Of a stretch of DNA of 64,000 bases, positions 33,853-42,310 are shown piece by piece. The notes under the pieces were generated by a model. The model was not told where the DNA came from, searched no databases, and saw only the letters and a list, made by a program, of their open reading frames with translations. The stretch comes from Lentzea albida (GTDB taxonomy: Bacteria > Actinomycetota > Actinomycetes > Mycobacteriales > Pseudonocardiaceae), in assembly GCF_900111005.1 (NCBI RefSeq), contig NZ_FOFV01000025.1:1-64000 (forward strand). Direction: 5' to 3'. The position numbers were made by a program, and so were the translations under genes. Within the stretch, counting starts at the first letter, position 1. Every line of letters begins with the position of its first letter.

Positions 33853-34452
33853 TCACGCGCTGCGGCGGCGACGCAGGAACAGCAGGGTGCCGGCACCGGC
33901 ACCGACGAGACCCACACCCGAGAGCAGCAGCCACATCGGCGAGGCACCGGTCGCCGCGAGGGGCGGTTCCGGGGCGCTGCCGGCGGGAGCGGCCGGGGTG
34001 GACGACGGCGGGACCTCGGAGGACGAGGGCGTCTCCGGGGACGTCACGACCGGCTTGGTCGTGGTCGTCGTCGTGGTGGTCGTGGTCGTGGTCGGCGGCG
34101 TCTTCACGCACGCCGGGGTCTCGTGCGTCTTCTCGTAGTTGTACTTCGAGCCGTCCGAGGCGGTCACCTTGATGGTGAAGGTGTGCTTGACGGTGCCGTC
34201 GGCCTCGAACTTCTTCTCGCCCCAGTTCTGGCCGAACTTCTCGTCGGCCAGGACCTTGTCACCGTCCTTGATCAGCACGGTGTTCTTGTCGCCGCCCGCG
34301 TACTGGGTCAGCTTGACCTTCAGCACAGCCTTGTCCTTGACGCACTCCGCTGACGACACCGGGGTGTGCGCGCTGGCCGGGGTAGCCAGTGCCAGCGAAG
34401 CGAGGGCTGCGGTGGCCGTCACCGCGAGCGCGCCGAGAACTCTGCTTGCCAT
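33853..34452 (-). CDS. LAxTG-type sortase-anchored surface protein
   Basis: A 199-residue exported protein with a signal peptide (about 1-29, cleavage ALATPASA), a small Cys-linked beta domain (Cys near 37 and 115), a low-complexity Thr run (12 in a row) and a Pro/Ser-rich stalk (to about 160). It ends with LAATG, a hydrophobic helix and RRRRSA, the cell-wall sorting signal of class E (LAxTG) sortases. ATG 34452 is preferred; the 27 codons upstream have no signal character. No sortase gene is in the window. Confidence 0.9.
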   Translation of the reverse strand: MASRVLGALAVTATAALASLALATPASAHTPVSSAECVKDKAVLKVKLTQYAGGDKNTVLIKDGDKVLADEKFGQNWGEKKFEADGTVKHTFTIKVTASDGSKYNYEKTHETPACVKTPPTTTTTTTTTTTTKPVVTSPETPSSSEVPPSSTPAAPAGSAPEPPLAATGASPMWLLLSGVGLVGAGAGTLLFLRRRRSA

Positions 34453-34583
34453 GGAAACTCCTGCTCTGCATTGGTGCGATGGCGGATCAAACAAGTGAAA
34501 TGCCAAATCACCCGACCGGGTGAACCGCGCCACGCTAACAACTCAGAGCGTTCGAAAGGTCACTGTATGGCAACGCTACGGTG

Positions 34584-37454
34584 TCACCACGGGTAGATCC
34601 GCATGTTTTCTGTTAGCCCGATCGTGCCGGCGACCAACCGCATCTGTTCCACGCCCCGCACGTCGGCGTCCAGCAGCCGCGGCGAGCAGATCATCACGGC
34701 GAGCACCTGGGCGCGCGACAGGGCCACGTTCAATCTGTTGCGTGACAAAAGAAAGTCCAGGCCACGCGGCAGGTCCACGGTGGACGACGACGTCATGGAC
34801 ATGATGACGGCCGGTGCCTCCTGGCCCTGGAAGCGGTCCACCGTGCCCACTCGGGTGTCCCCGAAGCCCGCCTCGGCGAGCTTGCGGCGGATCACCCGCA
34901 CCTGCAGGTTGTACGGCGCGACGACCAGAACGTCCGTATCGGTCAGTTCGCGCGTTTTGCCGTTGTCCGTCCAAGTGCGACCGACGATCGCGCGCACGGT
35001 GTCGACCACGGCGTCGGCCTCTTCGACCGACGACGTGATGTTGTGCCGGTGGTCGACCTCGCGCAGGTAGATGCCGGGTTCGACCCCGGAGATCGACCGC
35101 AGTGCCGCCGACTCGTGCGAATGGAGCAGCCCGGCGTACGAGAGCTCCGACACGGGACGGCACACCGCCGGGTGCATCCGGCGCGTCTCCGCCAGGAAGT
35201 AGCCGAGGTGCGGGGGGATCACGTCCGCGTCGCCCAGCAGGTGGCCCAGCGCCGAGGCGTCCGAACCGGGCGGGTGCACGCCCTGCACCACCTGCGGCAG
35301 TTGCTGGGGATCGCCCAGCAGCACGAGGTTGCGCGCCGCCGTCCCCACCGCCACGGCGTCGGCCAGCGCGAACTGGCCCGCCTCGTCGATGATCATCACG
35401 TCGAACGGCTGCGCCTTGATCACCGCGTTGGAGAAGGTCCAGGCCGTGCCGCCGACCAGGTGACCCTGCGGGTGCTCCTCACGCCACTGCGCCAGGGCGC
35501 CGTTGCTCTTCGGCTGGTCCCACGGCAGGCCCTCCTCGGGCTTCTTCTCCTTGGGGCGCTTGGCCATCGGGATGTCCGGGTCGACGCTCGACAGCACGTT
35601 CTCCACGGCCTTGTGCGACGTCGACGTCACCGCGACCGTCTTGCCCTGGTCGATCAGGTGCCGCACGAGCTTCGTCGCGAGGTAGGTCTTGCCGGCGCCG
35701 GGCGGCCCCTGCACGGCGAGCGTGCCGCCGTCGAGCTGGTCGACGGCCTTGATCACGGCCTGCACCACGTCGGGGTGCTGCGGCAGCGGTTGCGCGGGCG
35801 GCGTGCGCAGCAGCAGGTCGATGCCGGGGTTGCGGGGGAGCAGCGGCAACAGGCCGACGGCCTGCTCGGCCAGTTCCGCGACGGCCTCGTCCTTCGGCGA
35901 CGCGGGCACCGGGCTGCCCGGCAGCACCGCGATCGGCATCTCGCCGTGCTCGACCGCGTTGCTCTCGGTCAGCACCAGCTCGTACGGGTTGTCGTCCGCC
36001 ACGACCGCGTTGCGCGTCATGTTGCCGGGGTAGAGCAGCCGGACCTGCTCCCCGGAACCGAACGGGTGCGGCCGCTCCGGGTCGATCCGCGCGTGCACCT
36101 GCCGCTTGTGCGTCCGGACCCGCCCGGCCGGCGGCACCCAGTCGTCCGCCCGCACCGTGATCGGCACCGCGCAGTTCGAGTCGGTCTCCAGGTCGGAGAT
36201 CGGCGCCAGGGCCTGCCGGAAGAAGTCGCCCCACGCCGGACTGGCCTCGCGCCGGTGGTACCCGACCGTCGCCGCGAACAACGCGTGTCCCTCGGCCATC
36301 AACGGCTCGGTCAGCGCCGCCATCCGGCGCGCCCGCTCGGCGGCCTTCTCCAACGCGGCCTCGTCGCGTTCCTCGCGCACGGCCGTCTCGATCTCGCGCT
36401 CGACCTTGATGCGGTGCAACAGGTCCCGGAGGCCCCGTGTCGGGACCTCGTCGTCCAGCAACGGCTTCAGCGCGGACAGCGTGTACTCCCTTGTGGACAC
36501 CCGCAACACCCGCCGCGTCAACGCCCCGAGGTCGACGCACCGCCGCACGAGCTCGTCCACTTCGGACTCCAGTGTCGCCGACCGCGCGGCCCGTCCGGCG
36601 AGGTCGTGCGGCGCGAAGTGGTAGACGGTGCCGGCCGGTGTGCGCTCGACGAACTCCGCGAACGTGCCGGACCACCCCGGAGTGCGGAACGTGTCGCCGT
36701 CGACCTCCAGGAACACGTCGTCCTCGGAGGGCCCCGGCAGGTTCGCCAGCGCCTCGGGCGCCACGACCTCGTAGGTGGTGACGCCGGTGCGCTCCTGCTG
36801 CACCTGGAGCCGCGCCTGCGCGGTCAGCGCGGTGAACGACGCCGGCGACAGGGTGGCGGGACGTTCCTCGGTCTCGGCAAGTGCGTCGATGGTGTCAATG
36901 CCGACCGAAACCAGCTTTCGCCTCTGGTCGGCCCGCAACCCCGCCACCAGCGAGAGGTCCCGTGCCTGCTCACGGCCGGAAGCGCAGTGACGGGCGAACC
37001 GGCAGCCGGTGCAGGCCGCGCGCACGTCACCCCACGAGCGGGCAGGCGCGGGGGAGGGCTTCGCGAGCCGGGTCCGCAGGCGGCCGAGCAGGGGCGTGAA
37101 GTCGGCGACGCGGAACGACGTGCGCCTGCCGTCGACGACCAGGTGGGCGCGCGCGGCACCCAGCGACTCGGCAGCCGCCACCAGCGACAACACGGCCAGT
37201 GGCGTTGCCTCGGGGACCTCGTCGCACGGCTCGTAGCCGTCGGGGGTGCGCACGAGCATCTGGGCCGAGCAGTGGAAGGCGCCGTCGAAGAACACGGCGT
37301 TCTCGACCAGCTCCGCGCCGGAGCGCATCTCCTCGGCCGTCCTGGCCGCCTGCCGGTGCAGCTCGGCGGGGTCGCCACGCCGCTCGTCGCGCGCCAGGTA
37401 GCTGCGGTGTTCGCATTCGAGCAGGTCGACGAGGTCGGACGGACTGGCGAGCAT
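34584..37454 (-). CDS. TM0106-type RecB-nuclease/SF1 helicase with degenerate nuclease region
   Basis: A 956-residue protein of the TM0106 family (RecB-like nuclease fused to a DNA2/UPF1-type helicase). Fe-S type Cys are kept at 14, 148, 151 and 157. The helicase has Walker A GPPGAGKT (583-590), DEAG, and motifs with DRFQGQEAPAVIMSM and FLLSRNRLNVALSRA. The nuclease block is odd: where the family has A-D and V-D-T-K, this has SAQ (63-65) and CDEVPE (77-82), so the metal-binding Asp/Lys set seems lost. The RNase H-like part (about 245-300) is short with LEVDGD. Possibly a helicase that keeps only the cluster domain. Typical relatives are longer. Confidence 0.85.
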   Translation of the reverse strand: MLASPSDLVDLLECEHRSYLARDERRGDPAELHRQAARTAEEMRSGAELVENAVFFDGAFHCSAQMLVRTPDGYEPCDEVPEATPLAVLSLVAAAESLGAARAHLVVDGRRTSFRVADFTPLLGRLRTRLAKPSPAPARSWGDVRAACTGCRFARHCASGREQARDLSLVAGLRADQRRKLVSVGIDTIDALAETEERPATLSPASFTALTAQARLQVQQERTGVTTYEVVAPEALANLPGPSEDDVFLEVDGDTFRTPGWSGTFAEFVERTPAGTVYHFAPHDLAGRAARSATLESEVDELVRRCVDLGALTRRVLRVSTREYTLSALKPLLDDEVPTRGLRDLLHRIKVEREIETAVREERDEAALEKAAERARRMAALTEPLMAEGHALFAATVGYHRREASPAWGDFFRQALAPISDLETDSNCAVPITVRADDWVPPAGRVRTHKRQVHARIDPERPHPFGSGEQVRLLYPGNMTRNAVVADDNPYELVLTESNAVEHGEMPIAVLPGSPVPASPKDEAVAELAEQAVGLLPLLPRNPGIDLLLRTPPAQPLPQHPDVVQAVIKAVDQLDGGTLAVQGPPGAGKTYLATKLVRHLIDQGKTVAVTSTSHKAVENVLSSVDPDIPMAKRPKEKKPEEGLPWDQPKSNGALAQWREEHPQGHLVGGTAWTFSNAVIKAQPFDVMIIDEAGQFALADAVAVGTAARNLVLLGDPQQLPQVVQGVHPPGSDASALGHLLGDADVIPPHLGYFLAETRRMHPAVCRPVSELSYAGLLHSHESAALRSISGVEPGIYLREVDHRHNITSSVEEADAVVDTVRAIVGRTWTDNGKTRELTDTDVLVVAPYNLQVRVIRRKLAEAGFGDTRVGTVDRFQGQEAPAVIMSMTSSSTVDLPRGLDFLLSRNRLNVALSRAQVLAVMICSPRLLDADVRGVEQMRLVAGTIGLTENMRIYPW

Positions 37455-37511
37455 GGTCGGTGATGCTAGTCAGCCCCACCGACAACGGTGGGACCTCGCC
37501 CCCGGCGGCAC

Positions 37512-37556
37512 GGGCGCGCGACCCGCGTTCATCCCCGACTCGCGGGTCGCGCGCCC
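37512..37556 (-). terminator. Terminator downstream of ku
   Basis: Perfect 16-bp stem (37512-37527 with 37541-37556) with a 13-base loop, 21 bp past the ku stop codon and upstream of the helicase start. It should end ku transcription before the helicase gene. Confidence 0.78.
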
Positions 37557-37577
37557 GCTCCCACCTGGAGCGGTGGC

Positions 37578-38240
37578 CTAGACGTTCGCCTCCACGAGAT
37601 GCAGCAACGCCTCGTGGTGCGTGTTCGGGTAGTCGCGCGGCTTGAACGGACGCATCTGCGCCCGCACCAGCGCCGCCGCCGCGGCCAGTTCGCCGGTGCG
37701 CACCTCGGTGTCGCGGTGCAGGAACGCGAAGTGCGGCTCCCGCACCTCGTCCGGCCACAGCAACGTGTGCAGCACCAGCACGCCCTGCTGCGGTCGCAGC
37801 GCGGCCAGCGTTTCCTTGCCGCGCAGGGCGAACTTGACGATCGCGGCGGTCTTGGTGCGTTCCAGGGTCTCGCGCAGCAGCACGTAGGACCGCACGGCCA
37901 GGTCGTCCGGCTCGACGTAGTAGCTGCGGTGCAGCGCCACCGGGTCGACGTCGGTCTGCGGCGCGAACTGCTGGACGTCGATGACGCCGTCCTCCGGTGA
38001 GGGGAGGTCGCCGGGATCGATCTGCACGATCCGGCCGTCGTCGAGCTCGTAGCCGCGCCCGATGTCCTCGGGTGTGAGTCTCAGCGAGCACTCGCCGCAC
38101 ACCTGTTGGTGGCGCACGCGGCCGCTGTCCTCGCGGTGCACCAGGTGTACCTTGCCGCGGTGCTCGGTCGCCGCCGAGACCAGCCGCACCGTCATGGTCG
38201 TCATCCCGAACCGAAGTGCTCCCCGCCACACAGTTCTCAT
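37578..38240 (-). CDS. ku: Ku protein (NHEJ)
   Basis: A 220-residue bacterial Ku homodimer subunit that binds DNA ends for non-homologous end joining with LigD. Signatures: MRTVWRGALRFGMTTMTVRL N terminus, HREDSGRVRHQQVC.EC, GYELDDGRIVQIDPGDL, and SYYVEPDDLAVRSYVLLRETL in the core. The C terminus ends near the core without the long Lys-rich extension of many actinobacterial Ku proteins, so it may be a minimal form. No LigD is in the window. An SOS-box-like site lies 13 bp upstream of the start. Confidence 0.95.
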   Translation of the reverse strand: MRTVWRGALRFGMTTMTVRLVSAATEHRGKVHLVHREDSGRVRHQQVCGECSLRLTPEDIGRGYELDDGRIVQIDPGDLPSPEDGVIDVQQFAPQTDVDPVALHRSYYVEPDDLAVRSYVLLRETLERTKTAAIVKFALRGKETLAALRPQQGVLVLHTLLWPDEVREPHFAFLHRDTEVRTGELAAAAALVRAQMRPFKPRDYPNTHHEALLHLVEANV

Positions 38241-38253
38241 GACAAATGAGTAC

Positions 38254-38269
38254 TCGAACAGGTGTTCAA
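38254..38269. promoter_or_regulatory. Putative LexA (SOS) box in front of ku
   Basis: TCGAACAGGTGTTCAA matches the actinobacterial SOS-box pattern TCGAAC-R-N3-GTTYGA at every fixed position but one (GTTCAA for GTTCGA) and keeps the GAAC-N4-GTTC core. Seen in sequence; binding by LexA is inference. Confidence 0.6.
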
Positions 38270-38300
38270 CTACGCGTAAGGGCTGGTGGAAGGCCTCGTT

Positions 38301-38331
38301 CGGACGCGTCCGACAGGTGTCTCGGACGCGT
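38301..38331. repeat. GGACGCGT palindrome and partial repeat
   Basis: Perfect 12-bp palindrome CGGACGCGTCCG (38301-38312), with CGGACGCGT recurring at 38323-38331, between ku and the convergent 3' end of the SDR gene. Role unknown. Confidence 0.35.
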
Positions 38332-38359
38332 GTATCCGACGAAAGTCACCCCAACGGCC

Positions 38360-39745
38360 TCACCAGGCAGAGGGTGCGTAGTCCTTCAGGAAGCAGCCGT
38401 ACAGGTCCTCGCCGGCCTCGCCGCGCACGATCGGGTCGTACACCCGCGCCGCGCCGTCGACCAGGTCCAGCGGGGCGTGGAAGCCCTCCTCGGCCAGCCG
38501 CATCTTCATCGGGTGCGGCCGCTCGTCGGTGATCCACCCGGTGTCGACCGCGGTCATCAGGATGCCGTCGGCCTGCAGCATCTCCTCGGCGCTGGTGCGC
38601 GTCAACATGTTCAGCGCGGCCTTCGCCATGTTGGTGTGCGGGTGCCCGGAACCCTTGTAGGCGCGGGAGAACTGCCCCTCCATGGCCGACACGTTCACCA
38701 CGTACTTGCGGCGGTACGACGACTTGGCCATCGACGCGCGCAGCCGGGAGATGAGCAGGAACGGTGCCGTCGAGTTGCAGAGCTGCACCTCGAGCAGTTC
38801 CACCGGGTCGACCTCGTCGACGTTCTGGATCCACGAGTTCGTGGCCGCGGTGTCCGGCACCAGGCCGCCCGCGTCGATGTCCTTGGAACCGGCCATCAGC
38901 GCGAGCGTCGTGACCGAGTGCGCCTCGGGCACGGCGGTGCCGGGCAGCGCCAGCTGGCCGTGGCCGCCGAACGAGATCAGCTCGGGCCGCCGGGCGTCGC
39001 CGGTCAGGGCCTCGTGCTCGGCGTGGGCCAGCGGCGCGTAGGCCCCGGGGGACCGCCGCACGGTCTGGGCGGCGTTGTTGATGAGGACGTCGAGGGGCCC
39101 GCGGGAGGCCACCTCGTCGGCCAGCGCCAGCACCTGGGCCGGGTCGCGCAGGTCGATGCCGACGATCTTGAGGCGGTCGATCCACTCGGCGGCGTCGGGC
39201 ATCGAGGCGAAGCGGCGGGCCGCGTCCTTGGGGAACCGGGTGGTGATCGTGGTGTGCGCGCCGTCACGCAGCAGGCGCAGCGCGATGTACATGCCGATCT
39301 TGGCGCGGCCGCCGGTCAGCAGCGCGTTGCGGCCGGTCAGGTCGGTGCGGGCGTCGCGCTTGCTGTGGTTGAACGCGGCGCAGTCCGGGCAGAGGTTGTG
39401 GTAGAAGGCGTCCACCTCGACGAACCTCTTGCGGCACGTGTAGCAGGAACGCGCGCGCAGCAGCGTGCCCGCCGTGGCGCCGACGGCGTTCGACACGAGC
39501 GGAAGGCCCTGGGTCTCGTCGTCGATGCGGTCGGGCGAGCCGGTGGCCGTGAGCGCCGTCACGGCCCGGTCGTTGGCGACGATGGCGGCCTTGCGCTCGG
39601 TTTTGCGGAACTTCTTCGCGGCCTTGAAGATCTTCGCGGTGGCCCGGCGGACGCGCACGGCGTCGTCGTGTTCCGCCGGCAGGTCCTCGACCTGGGCAAG
39701 CACGCGCAGGCAGACTTCCAGCTCTGCGGGGTCGATCGAGGTCAT
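38360..39745 (-). CDS. SDR-domain protein with N-terminal zinc ribbon
   Basis: A 461-residue protein. Residues 1-95 are helical, then a CX2C-X14-CX2C zinc ribbon at 101-122 and an SDR domain with TGGRAKIG at 144-151 (residues about 138-440). The usual YXXXK is replaced by HTNMAK, where Tyr appears substituted (T at the Tyr position, Lys kept) and a Ser in VVNVSAM is present. The same non-canonical segment is common in large SDRs of this type. ATG 39745 has no clear ribosome binding site and may be leaderless; it is divergent from the HAD gene by 36 bp. Substrate unknown. Confidence 0.82.
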   Translation of the reverse strand: MTSIDPAELEVCLRVLAQVEDLPAEHDDAVRVRRATAKIFKAAKKFRKTERKAAIVANDRAVTALTATGSPDRIDDETQGLPLVSNAVGATAGTLLRARSCYTCRKRFVEVDAFYHNLCPDCAAFNHSKRDARTDLTGRNALLTGGRAKIGMYIALRLLRDGAHTTITTRFPKDAARRFASMPDAAEWIDRLKIVGIDLRDPAQVLALADEVASRGPLDVLINNAAQTVRRSPGAYAPLAHAEHEALTGDARRPELISFGGHGQLALPGTAVPEAHSVTTLALMAGSKDIDAGGLVPDTAATNSWIQNVDEVDPVELLEVQLCNSTAPFLLISRLRASMAKSSYRRKYVVNVSAMEGQFSRAYKGSGHPHTNMAKAALNMLTRTSAEEMLQADGILMTAVDTGWITDERPHPMKMRLAEEGFHAPLDLVDGAARVYDPIVRGEAGEDLYGCFLKDYAPSAW

Positions 39746-39781
39746 GAGCAGGCATTTTACGGGGTTGGGGGTGGTGGCCGG

Positions 39782-40477
39782 ATGACCGGGCCCGAACTGC
39801 TGGTGCTGTGGGACATCGACGGCACGCTGATCTCGGCGCGCGGCTTCGGCGGGCTGATGTACCGCCACGCGTTCCAGGCGGCGTTCGGCAGGGAGCTGGA
39901 GGGGCCCGTCGACCTCGGCGGGCGCACCGAGCTCGACATCATCGAGGAGACGCTGCGGCAGCACGGCATCGAGCACACCGAGGAGTCCTCGCGGCTGTTG
40001 GCCGACGCGTTGGCGAGCTCATTCGAGACGCGGCGGGGCGAGCTGCCCGGCCACGGCGAGGTGCTGCCCGGCGCGCTCGAGGCCCTGGAGCACTTCGCGG
40101 ACGACCCTCGCGTGCACCAGGGCGTGCTGACCGCGAACCTGAAGAGCGTCGCGTTGATCAAGCTGGAGGAGTTCGGCCTCGCCCACCTCGTCGACTTCGA
40201 GGTCAGCGCGTTCGGCGACGACCACGTCGACCGGGCCGAGCTCGTGACGTTCGCCCGCGAACGCGCGCGGCACATCCGCCCGTTCGCCCACCACGAGGTC
40301 GTGCTGATCGGGGACACCCCGCACGACGTCCAGGCGGCGGCGAAGGCCGGGGTGCGGCTGGTCGCCGTGGCCACCGGCAGGAGTTCGAGGCAGGACCTCC
40401 ACCGGGCCGGGGCCCAGATCGTGATCGACGACCTGAGCGACCTGAAAGAGCTGACCAGGGGCGTGTGGGCGACCTGA
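39782..40477 (+). CDS. HAD superfamily hydrolase (phosphatase-like)
   Basis: A 231-residue HAD protein with motif I WDIDGTLI (Asp11 and Asp13), motif II in GVLTANLK, and motif III/IV around IGDTPHDVQAAAKAG. The small cap and size fit a phosphoglycolate-phosphatase or beta-phosphoglucomutase-like group. Motif II usually has T/S in LTGN; here LTAN keeps the Thr. ATG 39782 is the only start consistent with motif I. Divergent from the zinc-ribbon SDR; followed after 42 bp by the SLOG/SLATT pair on the same strand. Confidence 0.9.
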   Translation: MTGPELLVLWDIDGTLISARGFGGLMYRHAFQAAFGRELEGPVDLGGRTELDIIEETLRQHGIEHTEESSRLLADALASSFETRRGELPGHGEVLPGALEALEHFADDPRVHQGVLTANLKSVALIKLEEFGLAHLVDFEVSAFGDDHVDRAELVTFARERARHIRPFAHHEVVLIGDTPHDVQAAAKAGVRLVAVATGRSSRQDLHRAGAQIVIDDLSDLKELTRGVWAT

Positions 40478-40519
40478 GACGGGTCTGAACGGCTCTGGCC
40501 TACCGTCGATCACGGCGTT

Positions 40520-41734
40520 ATGGTGCGCGGCATGCCCACAGCAGGCGGCCCGACAGTCAAACGGCTGTCCCAGCCGGACGCCGACATCAAACCCAAGGCC
40601 CTCGGACTGCCCCGGGGCCGCACGGTCATCTCGGTCTTCGGCTCCACCCAGGACATCGAGACGGATCTCGCCGCGAAGTTGTTGCCGGTGCTCAGATCCG
40701 TGGTCGTGACCGCGGCGCGCAACGGCGCCGTGTTCGTCACCGAAGGCACCGACAGAGGCGTTGTCCACTTGCTGGGCATGGCTTTGCAGGCGTGCGAGCA
40801 GCGCTGGCCCGTCGTGGTCGGGGTCGCGCCGAGCAGCAAGGTGCACGACCTCACCGAGACCTCCACCAACGGTCAGGTCCCGCTGGAACCCAACCACAGC
40901 GTCGCCGTCATCGTCCCCGGTTCGGAGTGGACGGACGCGACACCGGTGCTGTTCCGCACGATCGACGCCGTGCGCCACAAGAAGCCCGTCGTCGCCCTCG
41001 TCGTCGGAGGCGAGAACGAGAAGGAGGTCGTCGACCACCTCAGCGGCGACAACCCGTTGCTGGTGCTCGCCGGCACGGGCGGTCTCGCCGACCGCATCGC
41101 GACGGGTGACCTCACCGGCGACCTCGCGGTCCTCGTGCGCAGCGGCAAGATCTTCATCATCCACGTGGACGAAGGCGCCGGCAAAGCCGTCACCGCGCTG
41201 GAACGGTTGCTGGGCAAGGAGAAGCCCGTCAAGCCACCGAGGATCTGGCCCAAGGTCCGCTACCGGGCACCGGAGGCGCGGCCGCTCGTCGACCCCGGCT
41301 TCGTCGTGGCGTACCCGGCGCTCGCCGACGCCATCCACGACGCGAACCAGGTCGTCGCGCCCGCCTTCCAGGAGCTCGACGCGGAAGCCGACGTCGAGCA
41401 GAACCGCTACCGGCTCATGGCCGTGCTCGCGATCGCGGGCGGCCTGACGACGACGGTGTTCGCCGCGTTGCAGACGTGGCTCAAGGACACGCCGTGGCCC
41501 GGTGTGCTCGTCGTGGCGGGCGGCGCGTTCGCCGCGGCCGTCACGATCGTGGCGCGCAAGCGGGAGTCGCTCGACAAGTACCTCACCGCCCGGTCGCGCG
41601 CGGAACGCTTGAGGGCGCTGTACTTCGCGCACCTCGCCTCCGTCGCGCCGGCCACCGAGGAAGAACGCCAGGACAAGGTGGCGGACCTGGAAGCCGCCGT
41701 CAGCAACCGCAAGCACGAGGTGGTGCGGACATGA
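40520..41734 (+). CDS. SLOG (prokaryotic LSDAT/TRPM-type) sensor fused to SLATT 2TM effector domain
   Basis: A 404-residue protein. Residues about 36-215 look like a Rossmannoid SLOG domain of the TRPM-SLOG/LSDAT group: ISVFGS (37-42), FVTEGTDRGVVHLLG (72-86) and LVLAGTGGLADRI (181-193), the Gly-rich elements expected to bind nucleotide or nucleotide-derived ligand. Two TM helices at about 298-318 and 327-345 precede a SLATT/DUF4231-like helix (ARKRESLDKYLTARSRAERLRALYF). Established for these families: SLOG and SLATT are predicted sensor and pore-forming effector parts of conflict systems. Inference: the ligand opens or assembles the membrane domain. Coupled by ATGA to a second SLATT-like gene. 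Start 40520, or ATG 40532. Confidence 0.8.
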   Translation: MVRGMPTAGGPTVKRLSQPDADIKPKALGLPRGRTVISVFGSTQDIETDLAAKLLPVLRSVVVTAARNGAVFVTEGTDRGVVHLLGMALQACEQRWPVVVGVAPSSKVHDLTETSTNGQVPLEPNHSVAVIVPGSEWTDATPVLFRTIDAVRHKKPVVALVVGGENEKEVVDHLSGDNPLLVLAGTGGLADRIATGDLTGDLAVLVRSGKIFIIHVDEGAGKAVTALERLLGKEKPVKPPRIWPKVRYRAPEARPLVDPGFVVAYPALADAIHDANQVVAPAFQELDAEADVEQNRYRLMAVLAIAGGLTTTVFAALQTWLKDTPWPGVLVVAGGAFAAAVTIVARKRESLDKYLTARSRAERLRALYFAHLASVAPATEEERQDKVADLEAAVSNRKHEVVRT

Positions 41735-42147
41735 GCGACAAGCAGCGCCAGGCCCAGTTCGTGGAAGCCTATCTGCGCCACCGCTTCCAGGACCGGCTCG
41801 ACCACTTCGAACGCTCCCGCAAGCGCTTCTCCCGCGCTCGCACTTGGACGGTCGCGCTCGCCGCAGCCTTCTTCATCGCCGCCGCGGCCGCGGCCGCCGT
41901 CGGGATGGCGGACGGGCCGCGCAGGGCCATGTGGGGTTTCGCCGCAACGACCCTGGCCGCGCTGGGCACCGCGATGTCGCTCTACGAGGCGACGTTCGGG
42001 TTCCGCCGCCTGGCGCGGGAAAGCGCGACCACTTCCGTTGCGCTGCAACGGCTCGCGGTCGACGGTCCCACGCCGGACGACGTGGACGACGAACGGCTCG
42101 TCGCATTCGTGACCGAAGTGGAGTCGGTGCTCAGGTACGGCCGGTGA
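41731..42147 (+). CDS. SLATT-like two-TM membrane protein partner
   Basis: A 138-residue protein: an N-terminal amphipathic helix (FVEAYLRHRFQDRLDHFERSRKRF), two TM helices at about 42-62 and 69-88 with little between, then a basic helix (EATFGFRRLARESATTSVALQRLA) and a short acidic tail. The arrangement matches SLATT (SMODS and SLOG-associating 2TM effector) domains rather than a transporter. The ATG overlaps the stop of the SLOG-SLATT gene by four bases, so the two should be made in fixed ratio and may assemble into one membrane complex. Confidence 0.72.
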   Translation: MSDKQRQAQFVEAYLRHRFQDRLDHFERSRKRFSRARTWTVALAAAFFIAAAAAAAVGMADGPRRAMWGFAATTLAALGTAMSLYEATFGFRRLARESATTSVALQRLAVDGPTPDDVDDERLVAFVTEVESVLRYGR

Positions 42148-42310
42148 ACCCGGGAAAACAGCAAAAATCGTTTGCAGAGCGTAAGAAAAGAAAGCGCTCC
42201 CACGGTTTACACGCTGCGTGGGTGATCGATTACGGTAAGCACAAGTTCTGGTGTTTCCGTCACCCAGTTGCCATGATGACCACATCCCCCGATGCGGAAG
42301 CAGGCACGAC

